Positions 26,020 through 34,433 of a stretch of 64,000 nucleotides of DNA are shown here, piece by piece. The DNA lies in contig JAHCHY010000020.1 in NCBI GenBank assembly GCA_026129485.1, positions 1 to 64,000 on the forward strand. Direction: 5' to 3'. Every line of letters starts with the position of its first letter. The stretch's first letter is position 1. A program made the translations under genes and the position numbers. Source of the stretch: Cyclobacteriaceae bacterium. GTDB taxonomy: Bacteria; Bacteroidota; Bacteroidia; Cytophagales; Cyclobacteriaceae. The notes under the pieces are model-generated. The model ran no database searches and was not told where the DNA came from. It saw nothing but the letters and a program-made list of their open reading frames with translations.

Positions 26020-26982
26020 ATGATTAGAAACTTCGGATGGGTAGAGGCGACATTGCTTACGCTGTTTCTGGTTGCGTACGGCATTTACCTTTGGCGCATT
26101 ATGCGCATCAGCCGCGCGCTGCACTCCCCTGCCTACACCATCATCTTTAAGCTAATATTGCGATCGGTGGCGGTGGCGCTGGTTATCATTTCAATCCTGG
26201 GGCCGGCTATTGGCGATTCAAAAAAGGAAGTAAAATCGGTAGGTAAAGATATTATGATGTGTGTGGACTTATCCAAGTCGATGGATGCGTTTGACATTCA
26301 ACCCACGCGCCTCGAAAAGATCAAGTTCGAGCTGAAAAAGATTGTAGCCGCATTTAATTCCGATCGCCTTGGCCTGGTTATTTTCTCGTCAGAAGCATTC
26401 ATGCAATGTCCCCTTACATACGATCAGAACGCATTGAACCTGTTTATCGAAACCATGAATACCAACCTGGTGCCAGCCAGCGGCACAGATTTCGGCCCGC
26501 CTTTAAAAATGGCGCTTGGTAAAATGAAAGACGACAACAGCCCGAATGACAGCCCCAAATCAAAAGTAATTGTACTGATAAGCGATGGCGAGGATTTTGG
26601 TGAGGAAACCGATAAGATAGCCCGCCAGGTGGAAGATGAGGGCATACGCCTGTTTACATTAGGTGTAGGCACGGAACAAGGCAGCCAGATCGCAGCCTCT
26701 AAAGGATTTAAGACCGATCAGAAAGGAAATGTAGTGGTGTCGCGGTTAAATCCTGCATCACTTAAAGATTTAGCCAGCAAAACCGATGGCCAGTATTTTG
26801 AAATCAACCAAACCCGGAATGATGTTAACCGGCTGATAAATGCTATTAACAAGATTGAAGGGCAGATGCGCGATACCCGGCTGGTAGATGTTTCCGCAAA
26901 TCGTTATTTTTACTTTTTATTAGCCGCACTGATCTTGTTGCTGATTGATGTAATGGTGAGTGTGCGTACGGTAAGGATTTAA
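26020..26982 (+). CDS. VWA-domain membrane protein (BatA/BatB-like)
   Basis: 320 residues. Two N-terminal membrane helices (about 10-28 and 42-62), a von Willebrand A domain with MIDAS motif DLSKSMD (83-89) and ASGTDFG, and a C-terminal helix (about 296-316). This is the BatA/BatB layout. In Bacteroidota Bat proteins usually occur with a MoxR ATPase and are tied to stress tolerance; their biochemical role is open. Only this gene and the TPR gene 21 nt downstream are here, so the usual moxR-bat cluster is incomplete in this place. Confidence 0.85.
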   Translation: MIRNFGWVEATLLTLFLVAYGIYLWRIMRISRALHSPAYTIIFKLILRSVAVALVIISILGPAIGDSKKEVKSVGKDIMMCVDLSKSMDAFDIQPTRLEKIKFELKKIVAAFNSDRLGLVIFSSEAFMQCPLTYDQNALNLFIETMNTNLVPASGTDFGPPLKMALGKMKDDNSPNDSPKSKVIVLISDGEDFGEETDKIARQVEDEGIRLFTLGVGTEQGSQIAASKGFKTDQKGNVVVSRLNPASLKDLASKTDGQYFEINQTRNDVNRLINAINKIEGQMRDTRLVDVSANRYFYFLLAALILLLIDVMVSVRTVRI

Positions 26983-27003
26983 AGCAGATGGAGCGCTGAT
27001 GAA

Positions 27004-27825
27004 ATGGGTATGAAAAGTTTCGGATACTTGGTAATTGTGCTGGCCCTGGTGATCGATCCTGGAAAAATAGGCCGGGTCAACTCGCTTAAATCGCAGGCTA
27101 AAGATGCCTACCTGAAAGGCGATTTCAAGACCGCTATTTCAAAATACCGCACGCTGGTTGATTCGCTTGGTGTAACCGAAGATGAGGTGCGGCTTAACTT
27201 AGCCAATGCCTACTTCGAATCGAAAGATACAGCCAACACCGCCATGAGCTATCAGCCTTTAACGCAAAGCCACAACGCTAAAATCCGTTCTGTCGCGCAC
27301 CAGCAACTGGGTGTGCTTTCCAACCGCGAAAACAAATATGAAGAAGCGCTGGCCAGCTTTAAGCAAGCATTAAAGGCAGACCCCGCCAATGAAGATGCCC
27401 GGTACAATTATGAAATGGTAAAAAAGAAGCTGGAGGAGCAGAAAAAGAAAGAGCAGGAACAGAAGAAAAACGATCCTAACCAGAAAGAAGAGAACAAAGA
27501 TCAGCAGGATAAAAACAAGGACCAGCAAAAGGATCAGAAAGATCAAAAAGATCAGCAAAAACAGGATCAGCAGAACAAAGAGCAGCAGGATCAGCAAAAG
27601 AAAGAGGAACAGAAACAGCAGGAACAACAGCAGAGCGAAGAAAAGAAAGAGCAGGACAAGAAGGAAACTCCTCAATCCGTAAAAGAAAAACTGAAGCAGA
27701 TGGAAATGAGCGAAGAAAAAGCGCAGATGATCCTGGAGGCCATGAAGAACCAGGAGATTCAATACCTGCAGCAGAATAAACGCAAAGCAACAAAACCCAA
27801 AGACAGAAGCAAACCGGACTGGTAA
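27004..27825 (+). CDS. TPR protein with K/E/Q low-complexity tail (BatC-like)
   Basis: 273 residues. An N-terminal hydrophobic segment (6-18, a possible signal), TPR units at about 30-130 (AKDAYLKGDFKTAISKYRTL, then EEALASFKQALKADPANEDA), then residues 140-235 consist almost only of K, E, Q and D in DQQKDQ-type runs, a highly charged disordered or coiled segment. A basic C-terminus follows. Its position just after the VWA gene matches BatC. The purine-rich stretch creates a long leucine-rich antisense ORF that is not a gene. Confidence 0.82.
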   Translation: MGMKSFGYLVIVLALVIDPGKIGRVNSLKSQAKDAYLKGDFKTAISKYRTLVDSLGVTEDEVRLNLANAYFESKDTANTAMSYQPLTQSHNAKIRSVAHQQLGVLSNRENKYEEALASFKQALKADPANEDARYNYEMVKKKLEEQKKKEQEQKKNDPNQKEENKDQQDKNKDQQKDQKDQKDQQKQDQQNKEQQDQQKKEEQKQQEQQQSEEKKEQDKKETPQSVKEKLKQMEMSEEKAQMILEAMKNQEIQYLQQNKRKATKPKDRSKPDW

Positions 27826-27863
27826 CCACAAACATTGAATAGCAGCATTCAAATCATCTACCT

Positions 27864-29042
27864 ATGAAAGAAGTTTATATCGTTTCAGCCGTTCGTACAC
27901 CCATCGGGAGTTTTGGAGGAACCCTTGCCGGCCTGACCGCCACACAATTGGGAGCGCTGGCCGTTAAGGCCGCCATTCAAAAAATCAACCTTGAGCCAAA
28001 ACAGATTCAGGAAGTATTCTTCGGCAACGTAATTTCATCGGGTCTTGGCCAGGCACCGGCCACGCAGGTTGCAGTGGGTGCAGGTTTAGGATACGAAATT
28101 CCTACCACGTTGGTTAATAAAGTATGTGCTTCCGGCATGAAAGCAATCATGCTGGGCGCTCAATCTATTATGCTGGGGCAAAACGATGTGGTGGTTGCCG
28201 CAGGTGCCGAAAGCATGTCCAACATACCCTATTATTTAACCAAGGCACGGTACGGCTACAAGTATGGCAATGGCGAAGTGCTGGATGGGTTAACGTTTGA
28301 CGGGCTTACCGATGTGTACAACCGTTGTGCTATGGGCGTGTGTGCCGATAATACTGCGAAAGAAATGAACATCAGCCGGGCTGACCAGGACAGCTATGCG
28401 ATCAGTTCCTATAAACGCGCTGCCGCAGCATGGGCGGCCGGTAAATTTAAAGACGAAGTTATCCCGGTTGAAATCACCGGACGCAAGGGGGAAGTAAACG
28501 TATTTGCCGAAGATGAAGAATACAAAAATGTAAACTTCGACAAGATACCCGGCTTAAAACCTGTGTTTACAAAAGAAGGTACCGTAACGGCAGCTAATGC
28601 ATCAACTATTAATGATGGCGCTGCAGCCGTTATCCTGGTGAGCAAAGAGAAAGCAAAAGAGCTTGGCCTTACGCCCATTGCCAAAATAAGAGGCTTTGCC
28701 GATGCTTCGCAAGACCCGATGTGGTTTACCACTACCCCATCGCTGGCTATTCCCAAAGCCCTGAAAGCGGCTGGTGTTGAGGCCAAAGATGTGGGCTACT
28801 ATGAAGTTAACGAGGCATTTTCGGCTGTGGCATTGGCTAACAACATGAAGCTTGGGCTGGATGTATCTAAAGTAAATGTGAATGGCGGAGCTGTTGCCCT
28901 CGGGCATCCGTTAGGTGCATCCGGGGCCCGCATTACTATTACCCTGGCCAACGTGCTGAAACAAAACAACGCATCCATAGGCGTGGCCGGTATTTGTAAC
29001 GGTGGTGGCGGAGCCTCCGCTATTGTAATTGAGCGGTTGTAA
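27864..29042 (+). CDS. Acetyl-CoA C-acetyltransferase (thiolase)
   Basis: 392 residues, typical of biosynthetic/degradative thiolase II. Catalytic Cys88 in NKVCASGMK, His348 in ALGHPLGASG and Cys378 in GICNGGGG are all present. It condenses two acetyl-CoA to acetoacetyl-CoA or runs the reverse cleavage. No other fatty-acid or PHB genes are adjacent, so the pathway is not fixed by context. It starts 38 nt after the TPR gene. Confidence 0.94.
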   Translation: MKEVYIVSAVRTPIGSFGGTLAGLTATQLGALAVKAAIQKINLEPKQIQEVFFGNVISSGLGQAPATQVAVGAGLGYEIPTTLVNKVCASGMKAIMLGAQSIMLGQNDVVVAAGAESMSNIPYYLTKARYGYKYGNGEVLDGLTFDGLTDVYNRCAMGVCADNTAKEMNISRADQDSYAISSYKRAAAAWAAGKFKDEVIPVEITGRKGEVNVFAEDEEYKNVNFDKIPGLKPVFTKEGTVTAANASTINDGAAAVILVSKEKAKELGLTPIAKIRGFADASQDPMWFTTTPSLAIPKALKAAGVEAKDVGYYEVNEAFSAVALANNMKLGLDVSKVNVNGGAVALGHPLGASGARITITLANVLKQNNASIGVAGICNGGGGASAIVIERL

Positions 29043-29091
29043 AAACAACATCCAGGCTAACCGGACGTTCCAGTTAATGGAATTGTTGTTT
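29043..29091 (+). terminator. Candidate terminator after the thiolase gene
   Basis: AAACAACA and TGTTGTTT flank a 33-nt loop right after the stop codon, with a moderately T-rich tail. The rest of the 223-nt gap (to 29265) has two further short inverted repeats, AGTAGGCA/TGCCTACT (29155-29188) and TTTCCT/AGGAAA, but no ORF worth calling. Confidence 0.35.
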
Positions 29092-29265
29092 AGTTCTTGA
29101 TTTTATTTGGAAGTAGTAACATGACTCATAAAGAACCAACCAATAGGCAGGAGCAGTAGGCATGGGTAAACGTATGATTTTGCCTACTGTTAGTTTCCTA
29201 CTATTGATAAGGAAAGATGTTAATACAAAACAAATCACTAAACGATTAAAATAACCCCCTTTCCC

Positions 29266-30576
29266 ATGCTTCGTTCCGTGTTGATCATTGGACTTTTTTG
29301 CACAGTCCCGGCTGCGGCTCAAAATATCCTCAAAACTTACCACGACCCCATGCAGCTTAAGGTTGATGAAGAGATGACCGTATCGGCTGTAGATGGAAAA
29401 ACCATGGAAGGTCGATACCGCAGGTTCTTTCCCAACGGTAAGCTTTCCATCGAAGGGAATTTTAAAAACGGTGTACGCTGGGGAACATTTTACGAATACC
29501 ACCAGAACGGAACACTCATCCGCAAAATTGATTATGAAGACGGTATGCGCCATGGTTCGGTAGAGGTGTATGACGAACAGGGCCGGAATATCCAACGCGC
29601 ATTTTACCAGAACAACAAGCTGATTGACAGCATCAAGTCGTTTTTTCCCAATGGCATAATTAAGCAGGAAGGTATTTTTGTGAAGGGTAAGCCTGACGGC
29701 CTGGTAAAGGAATATTATACTTCGGGCAAGCTGCAGAAGGAAATCATGTATGCCCGGCAAAAGCCCAATGGCATAACCAAAACCTATTACGAAACCGGTG
29801 TGCTGGAAAGCGAAGCCAATTATGCAGATGGTTTTATATCCGGCTTCTACAAGCTGTATTATCCAAACGCACAACTCGAGCTGGTTTACACGATCAAGGA
29901 AGGCAGTAAAGTAGGCGACTTTTTACATTACGATCAGCAGGGAAACAAGCTCCTGGAAGGTCATTTTATGAGCGCCCGGCTACACGGTGAAAATACCGGC
30001 TACTACCCCGATGGCACGGTGCGCCACAAATACCAGTTTAAGGAAGGCAGCAAGATCGGAACCAATACCGATTACTACCCGAATGGCACCATCCGGGCCA
30101 AAGAGCAATTCGCGACAAATGGCCTTGACAGTAAGCTGACTGAATACACCCCGGAAGGAAAAACGGTTTACGAAAAATCATTCCGGCAGGGAAAGCCAAA
30201 TGGCGCCTGGAGTTTTTATAATGAAGATGGCAAAACGCTGAAGCTAAAGGAAAGCTACGAAGCGGGCCAGCTTCACGGAATACGTACCCTGTACCACCCC
30301 AACGGGCAGAAAGCAACAGAAGAAACCTGGAAGTTTAACCTGCTGACCGGGGTGGTTAAAAATTACTACGAAGATGGCAAGCTGCTATCGGAATGCATGT
30401 ACCGCGGCAACCGGCAGCATGGCACCTACACAAAATATTACCCGGGTGGAAAAATCATGGAACAAGGCGAGTACGTGGCCAACAAAAAGCACAAGGAGTG
30501 GAAAGAATTTGATGAGTTGGGCAAAGTGATAAAAACCTATGTTTTCCGGGCCGGAATTTTAGTTGAGGAGAAATAA
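29266..30576 (+). CDS. MORN-type repeat protein (YwqK-like), exported
   Basis: 436 residues. A signal peptide ends PAAAQ (about residue 19). The body is a long series of about 22-24-residue repeats of the kind Y-x-P-N-G-x-L-x-x-E-x-x-Y-x-x-G-x-x-x-G (for example YYPNGTIRAKEQF and YYEDGKLLSECMY). This is the MORN_2/YwqK repeat that folds into a beta-sheet ribbon. Databases often label it as a toxin-antitoxin component, but nothing here supports that. It is probably a periplasmic or surface binding protein. No partner gene is evident; purC follows. Confidence 0.8.
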   Translation: MLRSVLIIGLFCTVPAAAQNILKTYHDPMQLKVDEEMTVSAVDGKTMEGRYRRFFPNGKLSIEGNFKNGVRWGTFYEYHQNGTLIRKIDYEDGMRHGSVEVYDEQGRNIQRAFYQNNKLIDSIKSFFPNGIIKQEGIFVKGKPDGLVKEYYTSGKLQKEIMYARQKPNGITKTYYETGVLESEANYADGFISGFYKLYYPNAQLELVYTIKEGSKVGDFLHYDQQGNKLLEGHFMSARLHGENTGYYPDGTVRHKYQFKEGSKIGTNTDYYPNGTIRAKEQFATNGLDSKLTEYTPEGKTVYEKSFRQGKPNGAWSFYNEDGKTLKLKESYEAGQLHGIRTLYHPNGQKATEETWKFNLLTGVVKNYYEDGKLLSECMYRGNRQHGTYTKYYPGGKIMEQGEYVANKKHKEWKEFDELGKVIKTYVFRAGILVEEK

Positions 30577-30633
30577 AATTTAGCTATGCCGGGTTAACCG
30601 TGTTAGCTATTTTGCGTGCTCCAAAAATGAGTC

Positions 30634-31569
30634 ATGCAATCCATAAAAGAAACCCACTTTAACTTTAAAGGTCAGACCGGGTTTTACCGGGGCAAAGTAC
30701 GCGATGTGTACTACTTTGGCGATACGATGGCTATGGTCGCCACCGATCGCATCTCGGCCTTCGATGTTATTCTGCCGGAAGCCATCCCCGACAAGGGCCG
30801 GGTGCTTAACCAGATCGCGGCCAAAAACCTGGAGGCCACTAAAAACCTGGTTCCGAACTGGGTAATGCAAACACCCGATCCCAACGTTACCATCGGCTTC
30901 AGGTGCGAACCCTTCCCCGTGGAAATGGTTGTGCGCGGATACCTGGCCGGCCATGCTGCCCGCGAATATAAAGCCGGCAAACGCATGCTGTGTGGTGTGC
31001 CCCTGCCCGATGGTCTGAAAGAAAATGACAAGCTCCCCACGCCCATCATTACACCCACAACCAAAGCCAAAGTGGGGCACGATGAAGATATTTCGCGCGA
31101 AGAAATTCTGAAACGCGGACTCGTAACACAAGCCGATTACGAACAGCTGGAAGATTATACCCTGAAGCTTTACCATAAAGGTTACGAGCTGGCTGCGGCC
31201 CGCGGCCTTATCCTGGTTGATACCAAGTATGAATTTGGTAAGCACAAAGGCGCTATTTACCTGATTGATGAAGTGCACACGCCTGATTCATCGCGCTATT
31301 TTTACCAGGAAGGTTATGCACAGCGGCAGCAAAGTGGCGAGCCACAGAAGCAACTTTCCAAAGAGTTTGTGCGCCAGTGGCTTATCGAAAACGGATTCCA
31401 GGGAAAGGATGGCCAGCAGGTTCCGGAAATGACACCGGAAATTGTAACATCCATTTCCGAGCGTTACCAGGAATTATACCGGCAGGTAACCGGGGAAACA
31501 TTAGCCCCGATAAGCTACAATTCCATTTTGGAACGAATTGAACAGAGTATCGTTAAATCAATAAATTAA
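30634..31569 (+). CDS. purC: Phosphoribosylaminoimidazole-succinocarboxamide synthase
   Basis: 311 residues, the longer SAICAR synthetase type. [11 protein letters not shown] (20-30), [20 protein letters not shown] (36-55), [11 protein letters not shown] and LVDTKYEFG are the ATP- and CAIR-binding segments. It joins CAIR and aspartate in purine biosynthesis. It stands alone without other pur genes, as is common in Bacteroidota. Confidence 0.96.
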   Translation: MQSIKETHFNFKGQTGFYRGKVRDVYYFGDTMAMVATDRISAFDVILPEAIPDKGRVLNQIAAKNLEATKNLVPNWVMQTPDPNVTIGFRCEPFPVEMVVRGYLAGHAAREYKAGKRMLCGVPLPDGLKENDKLPTPIITPTTKAKVGHDEDISREEILKRGLVTQADYEQLEDYTLKLYHKGYELAAARGLILVDTKYEFGKHKGAIYLIDEVHTPDSSRYFYQEGYAQRQQSGEPQKQLSKEFVRQWLIENGFQGKDGQQVPEMTPEIVTSISERYQELYRQVTGETLAPISYNSILERIEQSIVKSIN

Positions 31570-31596
31570 CTTATTTTTAGAGCTTAAACACAGCGT

Positions 31597-31971
31597 ATGA
31601 AGTATTCTATCGACAAGCAAGAAAAATATACCCTGCTCCGCCTGAACGAGGAAAAACTGGATTCAAGCATTGCTCCCCAGTTGAAATCGGAAATGGTAAC
31701 CTTGCATGCAGAAGGTGTTCGCAATATCATTCTTGATCTTTCAGAAGTAAAATATACCGACTCATCCGGCTTAAGCGCGTTGCTGGTGGGCAATCGCATC
31801 CTGCAGGAAGATAACGGGATTTTTGTGCTTACCCGGTTATCCGATCACACCATGAAGCTGATCAAAATTTCTCAGCTGGATAGCGTGCTGAATATTCTGC
31901 CAACAGTGGAAGAAGGTATTGATGCCGTTTTCATGCACGAGATTGAAAAAGATATGAAAGACGATGATTAA
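31597..31971 (+). CDS. STAS-domain anti-sigma factor antagonist
   Basis: 124 residues, one STAS domain. The conserved phosphoacceptor serine lies in YTDSSGLSALL (about residues 50-60). Such proteins bind anti-sigma kinases or act in envelope stress and polarity switches. No RsbW-like kinase gene is nearby. It begins 27 nt after purC and is followed closely by the RNase Z gene, so the three probably share a transcript. Confidence 0.9.
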   Translation: MKYSIDKQEKYTLLRLNEEKLDSSIAPQLKSEMVTLHAEGVRNIILDLSEVKYTDSSGLSALLVGNRILQEDNGIFVLTRLSDHTMKLIKISQLDSVLNILPTVEEGIDAVFMHEIEKDMKDDD

Positions 31972-31996
31972 TTAGCAAATGGCTAATTGATTTCAC

Positions 31997-32914
31997 TTGA
32001 GTTTTGCATTAACCATACTGGGATCGAGCGGTGCGTTACCCGCCTTTGGCCGGTTCCCTTCTTCGCAATACCTTACCATTCAAAACCGGCATTTCCTGGT
32101 TGACTGTGGCGAAGGCGCACAAATGCAGCTACTGAAATACCAGGTACCCGTTCATAAAATCAACCACATCTTCATCAGCCATCTGCATGGCGACCATTAC
32201 CTCGGCTTAATGGGTTTACTTTTCTCCATGCATTTACAACGAAGAGTGAACGACCTGCACCTGTATAGTTCCGCTGGGCTGGACGAAATCCTGTTGCTGC
32301 ATTTGAAGTATTCCAGATCAACCTTAAACTTTAATATCCGGTTTCACCTGTTCGATCCGCAACAGCAGGTTGTTATTTTTGAAGATGAAGCCCTTACGGT
32401 AGAAACCATTCCCCTGCTGCATAAGCTACCCTGTGCAGGGTTTCTGTTTCGCGAAAAGCAAAAACCATTTAAGCTGGATAAGCAGAAACTGCTACCCGGT
32501 ATGAAGCTGCAGCACCTGGCGCTTTTAAAAACCGGTGCCGATGTGCTGGATGAACACGGTAACCTCATCTATCGCAATGCCGATTTTACATTACCGCCCG
32601 TTCCCTCCTATTCGTATGCTTATTGCTCAGATACCGCATGGAACGAAAAGATGATCGGTCAGCTAAAAAATATTGACCTGCTGTACCATGAAGCAACCTT
32701 TATGGAAGAAGAGCGCGACAAAGCCATTGAAACCCGGCACAGCACCACATTAGATGCGGCTCGCATGGCGTTACAGGCAAATGCCGGCAAATTATTGATC
32801 GGCCATTTCTCTGCGCGTTACCGCGAGCTGGAACCCGTATTAGCTGAAGCACGAACGGTGTTCGCCAATACCGAATTAGCGATTGAAGGAAATACTTTCG
32901 AACTTCCCGCATGA
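31997..32914 (+). CDS. rnz: Ribonuclease Z
   Basis: 305 residues beginning at a TTG codon; no suitable ATG lies upstream. The beta-lactamase fold metal motif SHLHGDHYLGL (60-70) and later YCSDT and ETRHST metal-ligand segments are intact, as is the substrate-clamping flexible arm region. It cuts the 3' trailer of tRNA precursors. Since the three tRNAs in this window lack encoded CCA, this enzyme and the CCA-adding enzyme further right act on the same substrates. Its stop overlaps the next ATG by 4 nt. Confidence 0.94.
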   Translation: MSFALTILGSSGALPAFGRFPSSQYLTIQNRHFLVDCGEGAQMQLLKYQVPVHKINHIFISHLHGDHYLGLMGLLFSMHLQRRVNDLHLYSSAGLDEILLLHLKYSRSTLNFNIRFHLFDPQQQVVIFEDEALTVETIPLLHKLPCAGFLFREKQKPFKLDKQKLLPGMKLQHLALLKTGADVLDEHGNLIYRNADFTLPPVPSYSYAYCSDTAWNEKMIGQLKNIDLLYHEATFMEEERDKAIETRHSTTLDAARMALQANAGKLLIGHFSARYRELEPVLAEARTVFANTELAIEGNTFELPA

Positions 32915-33696
32915 GCAAAACAGTTGAGCAGAAAAAGCATACGCTCTTTATGGTGCTGGCGGGAATTTTTCTGACCAATGCAATTGTAGCTGAAATCATT
33001 GGCGGTAAAATTTTTTCCGGTGAAACCACGCTTGGGCTGCAACCCGCCAACCTGAACATACTGGGGTTTGTGATGGACTTTAACCTGACTGCCGGTGCGG
33101 TAATCTGGCCGATCGTTTTTATTACTTCGGACCTGATCAATGAATATTTTGGTAAGCCCGGTGTAAAGCGCATCAGCTACCTGGCGGCCATCCTGATCGC
33201 CTATACTTTTGTAGTAATCTTTATGACAATAGAGCTTCCCCCCGCACAATGGTGGCTGAATGCCAATAATACCGATGCAGCCGGAAATTATTTTAATATC
33301 GACTTCGCCTTTGGTAAAATCATGGGCCAGGGTTTACGCATTATCATCGGATCGCTTGTCGCGTTTCTGATCGGGCAGCTGGTGGATGTTTTTATATTTC
33401 AGAAGCTCAGAAAAGTTACCGGCTCAAAAAAATTATGGCTTCGCGCTACAGGCTCTACACTTGTATCGCAATTGCTGGATAGTTTTGTGGTGCTCTACAT
33501 CGCTTTCTACGGCATCTTCCCTAATCAGCAAATTATTGCGATCGGGATTACCAACTACATCTACAAATTCCTGGTAGCTATATTACTTACCCCGCTTATC
33601 TATGCGGGTCATTATTTTATAGACCGGTATCTGGGCAGGGAACATGCAGTCCGGATCAGCGAAGAAGCAGCAGAAGGAAGCCAGTCATTTTTTTGA
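32911..33696 (+). CDS. Queuosine precursor transporter (YhhQ/VUT family)
   Basis: 261 residues with about six to seven hydrophobic helices, FVMDFNLTAGAVIWPIVF, FITSDLINEYFG and a late VSQLLDSFVVLYIAFYG segment. These conserved polar positions identify the vitamin-uptake-like transporter family that brings in preQ0/preQ1. Coupled by overlap to rnz. Its end overlaps the convergent RNA methyltransferase gene by 12 nt. Confidence 0.9.
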   Translation: MSKTVEQKKHTLFMVLAGIFLTNAIVAEIIGGKIFSGETTLGLQPANLNILGFVMDFNLTAGAVIWPIVFITSDLINEYFGKPGVKRISYLAAILIAYTFVVIFMTIELPPAQWWLNANNTDAAGNYFNIDFAFGKIMGQGLRIIIGSLVAFLIGQLVDVFIFQKLRKVTGSKKLWLRATGSTLVSQLLDSFVVLYIAFYGIFPNQQIIAIGITNYIYKFLVAILLTPLIYAGHYFIDRYLGREHAVRISEEAAEGSQSFF

Positions 33697-34431
33697 TTGG
33701 TGTATAACATCCAGCATAATGCCTGTGGCGATTGCTGCATTTAATGATTCCGCTCCGCCAACACGGGGAATGGTAACGCGTTTATTAATAAGTTTACCAA
33801 CAGCTTGCGAAATACCATTTGCTTCATTGCCAATTACCAGCAAACCGCCCCCGGTAAAATTAACGTGGTGCACATCTGCGCCATCCATAAACGCACCGTA
33901 AACCAACCCCGAATAGCCCGGTAAAAAATCCGCAAGGTTTGTATAAAACACATTCACCCGGCAAAACGAACCCATGGTTGCCGACAGCGCTTTCGGGTTA
34001 TACAAATCGGCTGTTTCTGCCGATGCAACAACCTGCTTTATACCGTACCAGTCAGCCGTGCGGATAATCGTACCGAGGTTACCCGGATCCCGGATGTCGT
34101 CCAGCGCAAGCGCAAGCTCGCGGGGCTGCAATACCGGGGCCGTGTTGGGTTTCATCCGGGCGACCGCCAGCGCGCCATCGTTGGTTTGAAACGAACCGGC
34201 CGCAGCCAGCTCGGGTTCTGTTGCTTCAACCGCTTCTACGTTCCGCTTGCTCAACAGTACCCGGTGCGACCGGATAAACGATTCTGTTCCGGCTACCCAC
34301 AATACCTCAAAGCCGGAAGTCAATAGCTCTGCCACACTTTTTGCTCCTTCCACCACAAAGCATTGCTGCTCTTTCCGGTATTTTTTTATTTGTAGTGCTT
34401 TGATATGCTTAACTTTAGCCTTCGAAATCAT
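33685..34431 (-). CDS. TrmH/SpoU-family RNA 2'-O-methyltransferase
   Basis: 248 residues. An N-terminal substrate-binding part (KYRKEQQCFVVEGAKSVAEL, 18-37) precedes the SPOUT knot domain with motif 1 LDDIRDPGNLGTIIRTADW, motif 2 IGNEANGIS and motif 3 IPRVGGAESLNAAIATGI. It likely 2'-O-methylates a ribose in 23S rRNA or tRNA (RlmB/TrmH type). Its ATG is only 2 nt from the start codon of the divergent outer-membrane gene, so its promoter must lie inside that coding region. Confidence 0.9.
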   Translation of the reverse strand: MISKAKVKHIKALQIKKYRKEQQCFVVEGAKSVAELLTSGFEVLWVAGTESFIRSHRVLLSKRNVEAVEATEPELAAAGSFQTNDGALAVARMKPNTAPVLQPRELALALDDIRDPGNLGTIIRTADWYGIKQVVASAETADLYNPKALSATMGSFCRVNVFYTNLADFLPGYSGLVYGAFMDGADVHHVNFTGGGLLVIGNEANGISQAVGKLINKRVTIPRVGGAESLNAAIATGIMLDVIHQSKK

Positions 34432-34433
34432 AC

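Noticed and set aside
27370-27852. Leucine/phenylalanine-rich minus-strand ORF that looks like a membrane protein
   Set aside because: It is the mirror of the K/E/Q-rich tail of the BatC-like protein; the purine-rich codons read as Leu/Phe on the other strand.
29074-29874. 266-codon minus-strand ORF opposite the MORN-repeat gene
   Set aside because: It overlaps the real, repeat-structured coding frame on the plus strand, has no recognisable domain and contains odd Cys/Phe-rich composition typical of antisense reading.
29266-30576. Toxin-antitoxin function for the YwqK-like protein
   Set aside because: The label is inherited from databases; the protein has a signal peptide, is long and stands without a toxin gene.
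30607-31278. 223-codon minus-strand ORF across purC
   Set aside because: Antisense to a clearly conserved purC, with no family match visible.
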